A DNA stretch of 64,000 nucleotides from Porogramme epimiltina (GCA_900155495.1 FTLJ01000449.1:33756-97755), one strand, 5' to 3'. Shown: positions 1 to 13,204, counted from the stretch's first letter. Program-made: numbers and translations. The notes: generated by a model not told the origin, from the letters alone.

Positions 1-1279
1 GTACGAGCACTCTGGGGGAAGCGTTGGGGCCTGTGATTCGAAGTCTGAAGGATCAGCGCACTGCTTAGCTTCGAACTTGTTTTTCGCAGATTCAGGAAGG
101 TTATTCGTGCAAGTCGACCACGTCCCTGGCGTCCTGGAGCGAATAAACTGTTGTCGTACTCTGTGGGAATGTTTTGGAGCTCATATGTCCTAGAGATCAC
201 ATACCTGCTCACCGCATGAAAAGGTACTGTGTGGATCATTCAAGACAGCGCTTGAACAGTGGATCCTATGCAATATGAAGTAATCAATGGAGTGAAATGC
301 TGTGTGTTTATAGTTGTAGAAGGGGTAGCTCCTTATCATTGCCCCCTCTATACGGACTCAAGGGGAGTCAGTCTCCTGCTCTGTAGGGCCGGGGCACGAA
401 TGGCATACCAATGTTCAAGAACTATACTGCAAGCACTTTATTGCTGACGTGCTCAATTCTTGGAACAATGATCAAAGCCTTGTGAAGAAACAGAAATTCC
501 GTTGCCAGAGAACCACTATCTTATTGGTTAGTCTCGCACGAAGACCCTTCAGCGGGGGATTAGGCCGAACTCAGCTCATTGATCGCAGTGGGCCTGATGG
601 GGAATAAACAACAGTAACTTATCCCCACTGCACTGCAGTGCACAGCCTCGAAGCCTCATTACATAGCTTTCGCCTTCGAGGTCCTACTTTCACTCCGAGC
701 ATTGCTCTGAGTTCCTCTACAGAGAGGTAACGGCATCGGCCGAGAACCACTAGGATGTCCGAAATCTTTAAAGTCTTGTCCAAGGCGCTGCGGTCAACTC
801 GGGCTGCGGCGCCAAAAGATCTCTAGGAGGTTTGACAGCTTGGAGACAGCTGTTATATGTGGTGGACCAGCGCTGAGATGTGATGATGGCGACGGAATAG
901 ACCAGAGGTCGGGTAGTGACAGATGAGCAGATTAGACGGAGAGAGCAATTGCAAGAACGCAAGATAGGAATGCACACTGGAGCAATCGTTGGAGAGGTGA
1001 TGACGTAAGGACTACGGATCAGCAGAGCCCGTAGACTTGCCGGAGACACAGCCACGATGCAACGCCGCCCGACGCGTCGCGGCGGCGCAGCCGTCGCAGT
1101 CTTCTCCCCGCCCTGCCAGGGACACGCTCCAGCGGCGAAGGGTTGCCCGTGATGCCTGCCATAATAATCTATCCCTGCTTGCTTTGACTCCCCCACCACC
1201 ACCACCCTCCCCGCCACCAGTTTCTCCTCCGTCCATCTCACCGCCACCACTCCTCCGGAGTCTCGTGCAGCCCCGCACC
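1..1279. other. Gene-free left edge and 5' flank of the zinc-cluster gene
   Basis: Only short unsupported frames occur here. I see no splice-consistent protein and no RNA gene. The last part (about 1037-1279) is open in the frame of the downstream transcription factor but has no ATG, and is pyrimidine/CCA-rich like a leader. It is best read as promoter and 5' UTR. Confidence 0.5.
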
Positions 1280-4228
1280 ATGCCCGACCAGGCTATGCTA
1301 GACAACTCTCTCGCGTGGCTTGACTCCGTCATTGCAGTGGACTCGTCCGCTGACACGCACAGTGCTCAAGATACTGTTCAGCTCGACTTCTTCAATCTTG
1401 ATGGCCCTGCTCCCTCCCAATCCAGCGCCTCACCTCCGGCCGTCCAGAACCCGCCCCTGCATGCTTCGACCTCTTCTTCCCCTGAACCTACGTCCAACAT
1501 ACCGGGTCCATCATCCAATGCTGCGCCAGCGAGCAACCCCCGACCGCCAAAGCCCCCGCGCCGGCGTATTAGGCCAAAGATCGCACTGGACCCTAACCAA
1601 CCCCTAACTGCACGCGGCAAGCCTCGCGCTCGCGTGTACGTAGCTTGTAATCAATGGTGAGTTCTCTTATACGCGTCAAGAACCCTCCTATAGACTCCCC
1701 GATCACAGTCGTGTTCGGAAGACGCGTTGCGATGGGGCCAAGCCTATCTGCTTCAATTGCTGCAAGCGCCCTCCAGAAGACGGCGAGTCTTGTAGCTACG
1801 AGGCACAGCCCAAGCGTCGTGGTCAAGACAAAACCCCCGGTCTGCGTGTACGCTCGTCGAATAGCGAAAGACCTTCCAAGCGGAAACGTACCAATGATGG
1901 ATCTGGCCACGACTCGGATAGTTCTGAAGATGATGATGAAGAGGACACTCACCAGCTTCAACCGTCCTACGACAGTTTCCCGGGCCTTTCGTCCGATGTT
2001 CGTAATTTGACGCACTCTGCTTAGTCGTAACGCTTGAGCTAACTTCGATACGTTTCTAGGAGTCCGAATATGATCCATTTCCCTTGGTGGACCTCGACAG
2101 TCCTACTTCGAACGTCGAGTTCTACATTCCGCCTGTGCGTCGTGATGCATCTCCAGCTATCCCGGCCCGACCAAGTCTCCAATTCGCACGCGACACTTGG
2201 TGGGATGCACTTCTCACGTTCTATTCCACCGAGGACGGGTTGACGGAGTCGGGCATTGTTCCCCTTACTGGAGATCAACGAACAGCAACGGTCTTGCACG
2301 TTGTCGCCGACCTACGTGCACTGTTCACTTCCTCCATATGGTGGCTGTCGTTCATCCATCTTCCCAGATTCTGGGATTCCATCCTCACTCCCAGTCGCCG
2401 AGTATCCGTACAGCCAAGTGTTGTCCTCAGTGCGTTGGCTATTGGTGTTTTTATCCAAAGCTCGGAGGTCGAGAGAGGTGCTGGCGGGCGCACGAAGGCA
2501 CTCAAGCTCATAGATCTAGCGCATAGTTCGCTGCAAGCGAGTTTAGCATCTGGCTGGGTTGATTATGGTCTCGTACAGGCCGCCTGGGTAAGTACGAGCG
2601 TTTCTTCCATCACGTTCAAGATTCTAATGTTATCGTGGTGTGTTAGCTTATGGTGTATTTCGAGTTACAAACGCATCCTATGCAATCACTAGAGAGAAAT
2701 CGGTCGTCGTTGCTTCTGCTTGACTCTCTCATTCGTCTGTTCTCCCTCACCACACTCGACGTCGACATCAAGAGTGCCCATCATTCTCAACGCCTCCCGA
2801 TCTCTGCGGACCCAGCGTTCGTGACCCCCCCTCAAACGCCTCCAGAGTCGCCTCCAAATCTCCCCCCAGAGGTACCTCTTTCCCGCGCTGCAATCGAGCA
2901 TTATCAAGCTAGCATCGCCCGAGCTCCTACCTGCAACTGCAACGCGCTTTGCCTCGAGCACTCTTGGCCCTCCGTGCGTGCTGTCGCGCCGTCATGGGCG
3001 GCTACGCCTATGTGGCCCGAATCACTTTCCGAAGCCGAATTTAGGAAGGAAGAGTGTCGCCGCCTGGTCTGGGCGAGCCTCATGGTCACAGCGAGCATGA
3101 ACTCATATGTGTCAGTGATCGAAGGTATAGAAAAGGCCAACCTATATATCAAAAACCCCGACAACGTACGTATTTGATCTCAGCCATGTTCTGGTCGCGC
3201 CCACCCTGACCTTTCCCTTTTTCATCTAGTACGCCCTCTTGCTCCCTGGCGAGTCGCTCGCGATCGCAGGCGCACCTGTGCCCGCCTCGAACCTGTGGGC
3301 ACTGTATCTGCGCACGATGATGCTCTTGCACAAGTGCGTCGGGATGCGGATCGACCCCGCGGTGAGCGACGCCGACCACGCCAACTTCGCGCTGTACGCG
3401 TGGATTGAGATCGACGCCACCGAACGCGCGCTCGACGGGCACACGTGTTTGCTTGAGCGCAACCTAGGCTTCCAGGCGCGCGAGATGCTTTTCAGCGCGC
3501 GCATGTGTATCTCGCACGAGTTTCAGCGGTTCATCCCTCAGATCACGACACACGGGAACCGACTCTTCTACCGCGACAAGGCCGAGCGTTGGCGTACGTG
3601 TCGCTCCTGATTCTTCTCCCGACTCTCCCTTCTTCCTAGATTGCTAACTCAAGGTTCTCTTCTAGTGCGGCAAAGGATGATGATGGCGGAGCGGCTCTGG
3701 CAGAACCTGATTTCAGGGATCGATGCGCCGGCGCTCGACCACAGGCGTCCTATGCTCATCTACTGGCACATGTCGCATGTCATGAAGTATGTTCTAAACC
3801 TTTCTCGTCTCCCTCTCGCGTGTCACTCACGGGGGATGCCCACACAGGGCGCTCGCCATGTGGAAGACCGACAACACCCTCCTCATCGCGCTTGAGGCGG
3901 CCAAGATGTTTTCGAGGCGCACAGAGTACATGATGCAATACTGGCCGAGCTCCCGTGCGTCCCCCTCTCGCGCCGGCTTAGCTCGCACTAACCACAGCTC
4001 TCTTCCCACACCCGCGTAGAGCAACGGCACTCGTGGCAGACCCTGCGCTTCCAGCTCGTGGAGGCGTGCCTCAAGGTCGGGATCGCCCCGCCCGATCCCT
4101 CGCTTCCCGGCACTATCGCCCAGCTCCGGAGCCAACTCGCTGCGAGTAGGGCTGCATCTGCGTCTAGCCAGGACCCTCAGGCCCCCCAAGCTCCTCTTCT
4201 TCCTCATCTCCATCCCCAGCAGTGTTGA
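1280..4228 (+). CDS. Zn2Cys6 fungal-type transcription factor
   Basis: Predicted nuclear DNA-binding regulator of roughly 840 residues in about eight exons. ATG 1280 is the first ATG in the open frame. Exon 1 must end at 1656 and join 1709, because this rebuilds the binuclear zinc cluster: CNQC, RVRKTRC, DGAKPIC, FNC, then CKRPPEDGESC (first Cys near residue 123). A basic/acidic linker follows (PKRR, SKRKR, a run of Asp/Glu). The middle and C-terminal exons have the helical character of the fungal-specific transcription factor domain, for example EFRKEECRRLVWASLMV and ISHEFQRFIPQI. Later introns lie near 2000-2056, 2589-2647, 3166-3229, 3593-3665, 3788-3848 and 3957-4019, and the reading ends at a TGA (4226-4228). 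The target genes cannot be read from the sequence. The family call is firm; individual splice sites are less so. Confidence 0.88.
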
Positions 4229-4743
4229 TATCGTTGCCCCCGCCGGACTCGTTTTCATGTATCCGCGTCGCTCCTGTTCGTGCCTTCAATGGATTGTGCC
4301 TTTAGCTAGCTCGCTGATCCACCGTTCTCCGCCGGGGGGGCGTGCGCTGGCAGCCGGGGGGCGGATGATATGGTGGCGGCACTAAAATTCACCCACCCAA
4401 ACCGCACGAAGCTTACCGGAGCCATTCAATATAGACCGGCAGCGCGCCCCGCGGCGGAGTGCCGCCGCGCTGGCAGCAGTCTCGCCACAGCATCTCCGGC
4501 CACATGTCGCTCGCCGCCTGTGTGGGTGGAACCGACCATGCCTTGTGTGTGTTTTGCGACTAGCAAGTAGTCCGCCGCAGGGCGACTGTTTGTCAGGGCA
4601 CACGCATACCGGCGTCCCGAGTCCGGAGCGATCAGCGTGTAAGGGAAGATAAAACGCGAAGAGTCCGGACTCTAGAATGAATTTTCTCCCAGCCCTCCCT
4701 CCCCCTTCCTGCTACTAGCACTTCCAGCGACAATCCTCTCAAC

Positions 4744-6598
4744 ATGAACGTGTACCCCGTCAGAGACCCCGGGGTGCTCATGTACAACATGAAGGCATTT
4801 TCGGAGGTCAGGATGCCGCGCAAGGGCTTTTTCATGACGTTCGTGCATTCCAGCTCTCCACCAAATTGGGTAACTGATTAACCTATCCAGTCGAGGCGAG
4901 GTACGGTACCACTTTGTGTCCTCCCTTGCGCCGACGAGAACCCGACGAGAACCTCACTAACGCAGCGGTGCTTCCCGCCCACAGTCTTCCGCCGTCCTTG
5001 GAAGGCTCTACGCCGCAGCAAGCCGCGTCCATGAATCGCGCAATGCGCGCTGCCGCGTCAATGAGCTCCCCCCGGAGGTCCTCGCCCTCGTCTTCGCCTT
5101 CGTCCCCTCCCCCGTCGGCCCCGGCCCCGCCAGCGCCACCGCGGGAATCAGCAACCCCCGCGGCGCAGCGCCGCACAGCCGTGCGAGGCGCACGCGCGAC
5201 CTCGTTCCCCTCACGCACGTCTGCCGGCACTGGCGCGCCCTCGCTCTCGCCACCCCCGCGCTCTGGACCAGCATCTGCGAGGACGGCCCCGGGCCCGCCC
5301 GCACCGCGGCGGCCTCGGCGGTGTTCCTCGCCCGCGCGAAGCACGCCCCGCTCACCGTGCACATCAACCGCCCCGCCCCGAGCGCCGCCCTCGTCACCGC
5401 CCTCGCTAGCCCCGCGCCCGGGCCGGGTGCGGGCGCGGGCGCAAGTTCGAGCGCGGGCGCGGGGGAAAGCGCAGGCGCGCGGGTGGCCGAGCTAGACCTC
5501 CACGACCTGCGCGCGCTATCCCCGCCCCAACTCGTCGCACAGCTCCTCTCGTTCCCTGCCCCACGCCTCCTTCGTGCCACCGTCCGCTATTGCGCGGAGC
5601 GCGCGGCGGCGCAAGACCCCGACGACGCAAACGCGGATGCACCGGAGTTGGAGCCCCCTGCGGTCGCGCTGTTCGCAGGGACGGCGCCGCGGTTGGAGGA
5701 CCTGACATTGCACGACGTGCCCTTCCTCCCGGCGAATGCACTCGCCGCCCTGCGGCGGCTCCGCCTGTCCTTCGACGTCACGGCCGCGCGGTGGACGCCC
5801 CGGGACCTGGTGCGGCTCCTCCCACGGCTGCCCGTTCTGGAGGAGCTGCGCGTGTCCGGCGCGAGTGCCGCCGCCGCATACGAGGCCCGCGACGCGGGTG
5901 CAGACGAGGAGCCATCCGCCGGTGTGCTTCCCTGCTTGCGCACGTTCGAGGTCTCCAGAGGCCACAGCGACGACGCGGACCCTGCCGCCTTCGCGCGCGA
6001 AGTCCTCTCGCGGGTTTCGCTCCCGAGCAGGTGCAATATCCGACTGCGGGGCGTCCCCGCGCGTCGCCTCGTGACCCTAACGGACCTTCACCTCCCCCAC
6101 GCCGACACATTCACGCGATTCTCCGTGGATGTAACGTTCACAGCGATATCCCTCGTCGCGTCGACCTCCGATTCCCTTGCATCCTTCAGCGCCGAGCTGG
6201 AGACCGCCGGCGCGACCAAGGCTCGTCTACAATCCTGCGTCATCGCGTTCGCCACGGCAGGGCCCGCAGCGGCGGCTCGCTCGGTGTCTGTTGCAAGCCA
6301 GCGCGCGTGGGCGGCGTGGTGCGATGCGTCGGCGTTCCTGTCCGCGCTCTCGAACGTCGCCGAGCTGGAAATCTGCGACACGCTTTTGGCCGACGAGCTC
6401 CTCGATTCGTTGCGCACCCCGCTCAAGGTTCCGGACGACACCCAGTCTGCAAGTTTACCATGCTCGCGCCTAGAGACACTTAGGCTGCCTCCAGGAACGA
6501 ACCCTGTAGAGAAGCTGGAGGCTATATGTTCGGAGCGGAAAGCCCGAGGAGGTCTATGCACCGCGTTCGAGTCCGCTCGGCCCTGTATACCGCTGTAG
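4744..6598 (+). CDS. F-box-like protein with long variable C-terminal region
   Basis: Likely a substrate-recognition subunit of an SCF ubiquitin ligase (family knowledge). A two-exon model fits. Exon 1 is 4744-4869 (42 codons) and exon 2 opens at 4985 after CAG; no in-frame ATG exists in exon 2 before 5321, so an upstream exon is required. The F-box-like segment reads VNELPPEVLALVFAFVP, then a Gly/Ala-rich insert, then LTHVCRHWRALALATPALW, the usual mushroom F-box signature. The rest (about 400 residues) alternates LEDLTLHDVPF- and LEELRVSGA-type strand/helix units, as in degenerate leucine-rich repeats. A low-complexity Gly/Ala/Ser stretch is encoded near 5415-5480. Exon 1 and its start are the least certain part. 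Confidence 0.75.
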
Positions 6599-7144
6599 TA
6601 AGGGCCAGGTTTGTATATACACGCGCGCAGAGAACCCAGTTCTTCTTCGGCCCGTCTAGTTATTCTACGCCAAACAAGTCGGAGGAGGCCAGTAGTAGAT
6701 ACTCCGCTGCCCATGCCACTGCTTAAAGTTCCATTAATCACTGGCGTCCCAGCTACTATATATTTACTTCATCCCTAATATGTGTCGCATGACTCCCTGT
6801 GCGAAGTGTGTCAACAGGTTTATTGTGCTTTCCTCAGGGCTGCGAAACGCCGGAAGTTCGGTATTCCAGTTTTGAGAGTGCAACTGCTCACAGTGCTTGC
6901 CGCGCAGTGATGGGCGCCTATTCTAATTGTCTTTGCCTCTCTCTCGCGACTTCCTCCGCTCGCTCCCCCCGCCGCGCCCGCTCTATTTCGCTAACTTTTC
7001 ATCATCCCCTCGCGGTTGCGAAGCCGTCATGCGAGTGCAATTGTCCCCCTGCGAAGCCTGTCGCCCATTGTCGCTCGCCGAGTCGCCGTTAAGTATGTCG
7101 TCTTCGGACATGCGTCCCCAAGGCAGGCCTTCCTTCACAGTCGC
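6599..7144. other. Spacer between two + strand genes
   Basis: Contains the presumed 3' UTR of the F-box gene, a TATATATT-like tract near 6755, and a pyrimidine-rich stretch (about 6930-7070) that resembles a leader for the next gene. No coding exon seen. Confidence 0.45.
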
Positions 7145-8771
7145 ATGTCGCTCCTCGCCCCGTCCTCATCATTCCTTCACCTCGGCCAGGCGTTGACGGT
7201 AAACCAGGCGGGCTGCTGGGTCCAGCGTTTGATCGATCACTACATGTCCGGTGCGTCTCGTCACCCTCTCCCGCAGCGTTCATTGACTAACGCTGCGGCC
7301 GAACGCATCTGTCGTGCAACCAGGCGTCGAGAAGCTTAAGCCGTGCACGTTGGACGATGTTGAGTTTGAAGATTACGCGCCTCGCCTGTGGAGGTTGCTT
7401 CGGCACGCAGGCGTGCTGGAACAGTCGCTGTGTCGGATGTGTTTCTTCCTGCATCCGCAAGTTGTCCGGACCGTCATTGCAATAGTGCGTCCCCCTATCG
7501 GTCTTCTGGGCACCCTTCTTGACCCCTCCATACCTTCTTGCTAGATCGTTGCTGCTCGCCGTCAAAGGAATCTATTTACACAGAGCGCCGACACGAAGGC
7601 TGACCCATGTTACATTCTCGACAACACCGTTATTGAGCGCATGGGGGTATACCTCCAAGAAGTCGTCGCTCATCTTATTGCCACAGACAACTGGGTCAAA
7701 ACCAAGGAGTATCAACAGCTCAAGGATGCTTTCGATGCCCACCTCGACGAGATGCAGGGGCCCCTCGCACCCTTCCAGACCTCACAGCCGGGCTCCTCCC
7801 AGCAGGCAGAACAAGAGAACGGGATAGCCGAAGATGATTTACTCGCGTCTTTTCTGTCGTCCATATCCCCCTCCCACTTCTTCGGCGATCCCCCGCTTCC
7901 TAATGCTGATTATGCGATCTGGCGCGGCAACTTCACACCCGTCACGTCGCAAGAGGAACGCCCATATCAGTCCCCTTCACTGTATGCCTGCGGAAGCTCG
8001 CGCGAAGATGAAAGCGCGTCAACATCGTCTACGTCTACCACAGTATTTTCACTGGGTCCAGAGCCTTCCGCGATGGATGCCGCAGCCCTCGAGGACGACG
8101 TCCCTACGATCCAAAGACGGTCTCCAACTCCCCCTGTAGAACCTAACGAGTGTTCTCCCTCGCGCACCCCGCCCCCTTCCCCACATCTCCTCTCTCCGTA
8201 TCCCTCCACCCCGCGGCGCGCCGCCTCGTTGCCTCCGGATGCGCGCCGTCTACGAGGAAACCGTCGCCCTCCCTCCACGCCACCATCATCACCTTCACCG
8301 CGTCCAAAGAAGCGCAAGAGACCTGCCCAGGATAACCCTCATCCCTCCACCATGAAGCCCCAGAAGATGCGACGCATCCACATCGGTCCCCCAGATGCGC
8401 TCACATCTTCCGATGAGGAGAACAAGCCCACCCTCGGACAAGCCCTCCCGGTCCACGCGCCCCGTCCCACACTAGCCCTTCCCTCGCGCAGGCGGTCCCT
8501 TCGGCGCACCCGGTCCCGAGAAACCATTCCGCGTCCCTCTTCTCCTGACCCTGCTGGGCCGTCCACCTTCCTGTTGCACAGCGATGCGGCGGACGACGCA
8601 GACATAGAGTCGACGACCGTCGAACACGACGATTGGGACGCGATGAGCTTTGCAATGCTCGGCGACGACGACCGCCATTTCGGAGGGTCCCCGCGCATCG
8701 AGTCTCCGCCTCGCCGTCGGTCTCTTGGGGACCTGTTCCACTCCATCCGAGGCTTCTTTAGGCGCCTTTGA
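7145..8771 (+). CDS. Unrecognised protein with Ser/Pro-rich tail
   Basis: I do not recognise the family. Three exons join cleanly: 7145-7250, 7324-7484 and 7545-8771, about 497 residues. The first 170 residues look folded and helical (LTVNQAGCWVQRLIDHY, LWRLLRHAGVLEQSL, ERMGVYLQEVVAHLIATD). The remainder is low-complexity, rich in Ser, Pro and acidic residues, with a probable nuclear localisation signal (RPKKRKRP) and several Arg-rich patches. A nuclear or chromatin role is possible but inferred only from the basic motif. Start ATG 7145 was chosen because it opens the exon that splices in phase with the next two. Confidence 0.7.
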
Positions 8772-9317
8772 GGTTGCGGCCTCCTTTTCACGGAAGATCT
8801 TCTCTGACGACCTCTTATGACGACCCGCACGCACATGAACTTTTGCCGGCCTCGTCTCTTCACGATACCCCCCCCCCCCCTCTTAAGATGTAATTCGTGT
8901 ATAATGTGTTTATTGGTATTGTCATGGACATTCCTGGTTGGTTCTCTGTACAGTCATATAAGTGTAGTGTAACATTCTCATCCCACATGTCCTACATATG
9001 CCTATGCCCTAACCATATGCGCTTCTCCTATGCAGTCTACGAACGCATTTTGCATCTCAGCCATTGTACCATATCCGCATCTGTACATACTCCGAAACTC
9101 TTGCAATTCAACTACTCTCTACCGAAAGAGGAGCGTGCCATTCCCAACAGACATTGCATTAACCAAAGATGTAGTGATGATACATAGATGACAGTAAATA
9201 GAGGGCACATGCACATGCAACTCGACCGGATTCGTGAAAGGGGGCGTTCTATGAGTACCGTCCGTGCGTCAGATTGTCCAGTGCCGTGTAGTCGTGCGAG
9301 TCGTCAGAGGCCGAGGC
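8772..9317. other. Convergent 3' flanks with a 13-nt poly-C run
   Basis: Spacer between the 3' ends of the unrecognised + gene and the Iwr1-like - gene. It is AT-richer than its neighbours and carries an uninterrupted run of 13 C at 8868-8880. No exon or RNA gene seen. Confidence 0.5.
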
Positions 9318-10751
9318 TCAGAAGTCGTCAGCCATCACGTCGCGGTACGCTCGTCGGTCTCGCTCGTCCGGGTACAGCATGTCGTCAGAGTCCGAGTCCT
9401 CGTGAAACGCGTCTGCTCCCCAGTCGTTAGCCGTCGCGCGCCAACCGCCAGCTGGCGTGCGCATGCGCGCCGCTGTGTACTCACCGCTACCCGCGTCATC
9501 ATCTCGGTCGGACTCTTCCTCGTCCGGGTAGTCATTGGTGTACCAGTCCTCAGCTGGGATGGATTATTGTGAAGCCAGAGAGGCTCAAGAGCAATTAACA
9601 TATCGAGACGCACCATTGGAATCCTCGTCATCCTCATCGCTGTACTCTTCGTCCGAATCATCTTCACCGACCAACCCGCTCAATTCAGGGGGGAGGTTCG
9701 TCCTATCGAGGGTTGGAACGCGGCCTGAGAGAAAGGAGAAAGAAGGCAACACTCACAACTTGGCGATGTTCGACCCAGCTTCGGAGTGATAAAGGTCCTG
9801 GACCGTCGTCGGGCGATGGAAGAAAACATCGTACACGTAATCTTCCTCCATACTGTCGGCGTCCTTGTCACCTTTACCGGGGGCGTGCGGAGGGACAAAC
9901 TCGCCCACTACCAATTCTAAGGGTCAACAGTAGGCGCACAAGAGCCACAACAAACGCACGATTGAGATAATCCTTCAGGAGAGGCAGGAACTTCTCGATC
10001 TCCGCGTCTGTCTCCGTCGGGGCAATCGCTTTGTCTCCTGTCGAGAGAACGGCCTCATACATCTTGAACTGTGCAGCCTTCTTAGCAGCATCAAGCTCCT
10101 TCGTGGACCAGACTTTTGGACTAAGAGGGGTGAGAGATCGCACTGGGCAGAGACCTTCAGACATTCAGAAAGACGTACGGTGCGTTAGACTGGCGACGCC
10201 GCGCGTACGGATCTTCCTTCGTCTCCTCCTGTTGTACGATCTTGTACGTTCTATTAGGGGTTGGCCATTTCGGGCTTTTGTACTGTGGAGGACCAGGCTT
10301 TGCTGGTGCTACAGCAGCCAACGCCCGCGCAGTTGCGGCCTCAGGGGTGACAGCAGCACTTTCAACAGGCTCAGGAGCTGCTTCTCGCCTCTTCTCTCGC
10401 GCGAGCCCGGCGATATGTCTCTGCAGGAGGGAAGCAAATGAGCCAGGGCACGGTATACATAAGGCAAGTGACGCACCTCGAGCTGCTTCTTCTGCTGCTC
10501 GTCATTCCATTCTGCCTGTTCCACCGTCCCCGCGTACTGGAACACGCCCTTTGTCTTCTTCCTGCTGGGTGACGCATCGACAACTGGGTTCGCGAGAAGC
10601 GCGTGGTCAGATAGGAGCGCGCTGCAGCCACAGTATTCAGCCACTGACCGAGCGCATCCAGGGGCTCTTCGTGCCGCTTACGCTTGATGCGTACGATTGC
10701 ATAGGGTTGCGGTGGTGTTGAGTGCGGAGGGTCGATATCCATGGTCGCCAT
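9318..10751 (-). CDS. IWR1: Iwr1-like RNA polymerase II nuclear import factor
   Basis: Iwr1/SLC7A6OS proteins escort assembled RNA polymerase II into the nucleus (family knowledge). The N-terminus after a short acidic leader reads IVRIKRKRHEEPLDAL, the hallmark basic motif carrying the nuclear localisation signal. Later exons give KTKGVFQYAGTVEQAEW, then EDPYARRRQSNAP, then EDYVYDVFFHRPTTVQDLY, the family core. An acidic tail follows (DDSDEEYSDEDDEDSN, EDWYTNDYPDEEESD) and the protein ends ...YRDVMADDF before a TGA at 9318-9320. About six introns of 50-80 nt are needed, all with good GT-AG ends. Start ATG 10751 (MATMD) is favoured; an ATG three codons further on (10742) is equally usable. Confidence 0.9.
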
Positions 10752-11204
10752 ACCTGGCGCAGAGAGGCGGAAGGAGGGTGGTGGTCGGTGGTCAAGCCTT
10801 GCAGGAGCCTCGAGCTTGTCTGGCTGTCTCGACTCCTCCGGCGTCCGCACGACCACTCCGCCACGTGGGAATCAAATGACGCTGCCGTCATGTGATCGTA
10901 TCCAGCGTCCACGCTCCGATCTGGGATCTGCAAGTCTTGGAAAAGCCTTCGTGAATCTTCAGTGCTACGGGATTGAGTAAAATATTACCACCCCTTACTT
11001 GAAGAAGTGATGTCACTCCCTCTTGCGCTCCACAAAGTTTATGTACTACAAAATTCCGAGGACGGAATGTGATAGCTTCTGCATAATGTGTACACTTCGA
11101 TGAAGCTCCGAGTTACAGCATCCTCAGATATCATACAAACACCCAATATCGTAAAGTTCGTGCAAACATATCTCGACGTGACCGGTCGTAGCAGGCCGGC
11201 AGCC
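10752..11204. other. Spacer between two - strand genes
   Basis: Holds the promoter side of the Iwr1-like gene and the 3' flank of the acid phosphatase gene. It is AT-richer around 10975-11160. No exon supported. Confidence 0.45.
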
Positions 11205-13204
11205 TCAAACGGACTCCTTGGTTATTGAATGTGTCTGCAGTCAGACACACCATTAGCCACACTCCTTCGTTCCACTAGGGCACAAGCTTACCGAAGAGCT
11301 CGTCTCCCGCGTCGCCTTCCGCAGCTTCGCGGGCTTCTTGTTAAACTTCAAGTATCCCAAGAACGCCAAGACGGCGAACACGAGCGCCCACACCACGATC
11401 GCCACCGCCGCACCAATAAAGCCCGCAGCAACAGGGGAGACTGGATCGGTAGCGATACGCACCCCCGTCGAAGACTGCACCGTGAACGCGCTGCAGCCCC
11501 GGAGCGAGGGCTGCTCGCACACCGCGCACCACTGGCTGCCCGTGCTGACGCCCACAGGCGTGAACACGGCGAGGAAGTCGGAGATGGGGACGTCGTCCGT
11601 GCTCTTAAGCGACAGCGACGAACCATCGAGCTGCATCGGGTATTGCTTCAAGGTCGCGTCGTCAGTGCCGTTCTTGAACATGAAGCGAACGATAGGCTCC
11701 GCCGTTTGGTCAGCGGGCTGCCGGACTTCAAGCACGACGGCGGCAGCGTAGTTGACTAGTGTTCAGAACGGGGCCTCGAGAATTAGCTATGAGTTAGATC
11801 AGATATGGGCCGGGGACCCACCAATGGCCTCGGGAAGAGCGCCGTTGGCGTTCACGCCGGTCATGTTGAATAGACTCAGGAACGGTTTGTAGGAGATCGC
11901 CGAGTAGTGCAGCTTGAGCGGGTCAGAGGCATTCACAATGCGCGTAATTGCGGTCGTAACGGACGGGACCATGGTGAGGAAGGCGACTAGATGTTTCGAT
12001 GAGTAATGTAAAAGCAGGGGCACCCAACTGGATGACATACTGTTCCCAATGCCATCGAAGCTAGCGTCGCTGAAGACGCCGTACTCGTGCCAGTTCGCCA
12101 GATCCCGGGCTTGCGCAAGATACCCGTGAGGGAGCGTGTCGTTGAACGTTTTGTTATGAATCGACTGCACGTTCATATAGTCAAAGATCTATCCCAAACT
12201 CAGGTTAGCATCCAACTGGTAAGGGCTGCATCTCCTGCAGGCTTACATTCCACTACAAAATCGTGATTGTGAGTAGCTAGATCCGCAATGCCAGATGACT
12301 TTCGTACCATATTTTGCAGGGTTACTGCTCGACCATCCATAAACGGCTGAAGGCTGTTGAGGAACGTTGCAGACTCCGCCGCCTTGGCCGTGAACTCTGC
12401 CGAGGCATAGAAGTTCGAAGTGTGCTCGTCAAGGGCCTGCGTGCGGGTGTCCTTAGTTTCTCGAGGTGTGGCGACCAGAACTACACTCACCGGGCAGGAC
12501 GTGAAGCCCTCCAACGACACATCTTCGTTGGGCTCTACCGACTCGACTGTTAAAGTCGTATCATGCGATTAGTTTCATTCGTACACGTCAATAATGCTGA
12601 ATATAGACTCACTGGGGACATACTGGTACCCGCCTAGGGGGCTAGTGACATTCGTGCCATTTGAAAGCGTGATGGTTGAGAGGGAAGTAGGTTGCCACAA
12701 GCCCTGCGTAAGAGCGATCGAACTGTCGAAGATCACTCCACCCTCGCCTCCGGCATCCGCTCGTACTTGCACCTGAGATTGCTGGAAGAGCGAACTGCTG
12801 TTGGCGATGCCTTCGATGAACGAAGAGGAGGATGGGTCCAAATAGAGGCTCCTGAAGAACGCTCCGAGATCGAACTCTTGTTGCTGATAAAAGGGATTGC
12901 GTTAGTATGAAACCCTTGGTATATCCACTCGGAGCAGGGCCAGGGAGTAAATCTCAAGGCTCTCCTATTGCGCTGCCTGAACACCTGCCCATTTCGTGAC
13001 TCGAGCTTTCTCTCCTGTGCTCGGATACTTGCCCCCGCTCGCCCTCCCCTGGTGAACCCAAAGAAACATGGGACGTACCTCGCCGAGCGGCGTGATCGCC
13101 GTCGCAGACGCGCTGTAAGTGTTCGGGTCCTGGTAGAACCCCTGCCTATCGCCGTGGCGCGCAAGTATGACCGCACCGATCACGGTGCTGTTGTCGTTAG
13201 ACAT
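11205..13204 (-). CDS. Histidine acid phosphatase, C-terminal membrane anchor
   Basis: Phosphomonoesterase of the histidine phosphatase superfamily, branch 2. The catalytic signature is at the N-terminus: VILARHGDR (the RHG nucleophile motif), followed by TPLGE and, after an intron of about 200 nt with a TACTAAC branch point, QQEFDLGAFFRSLYLDPSS. Later exons give GLWQPTSLSTITLSNG, VESVEPNEDVSLEGFTSCP, several N-x-S/T sites and a final exon with SQWCAVCEQPSLRGCSAF. A strong transmembrane helix (AAVAIVVWALVFAVLAFLGY) is followed by a basic tail. A 56-nt last intron, with branch CTAAT and acceptor CTGCAG, extends the end to a TGA at 11205-11207. Without it the frame stops at 11253. No cleavable signal peptide is evident before RHG, so topology is unclear. 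Confidence 0.85.

Noticed and set aside
8868..8880. 13-C run as a telomere- or transposon-like repeat
   Set aside because: A single homopolymer with no flanking repeats or inverted termini, best seen as simple sequence (or a place for length error).
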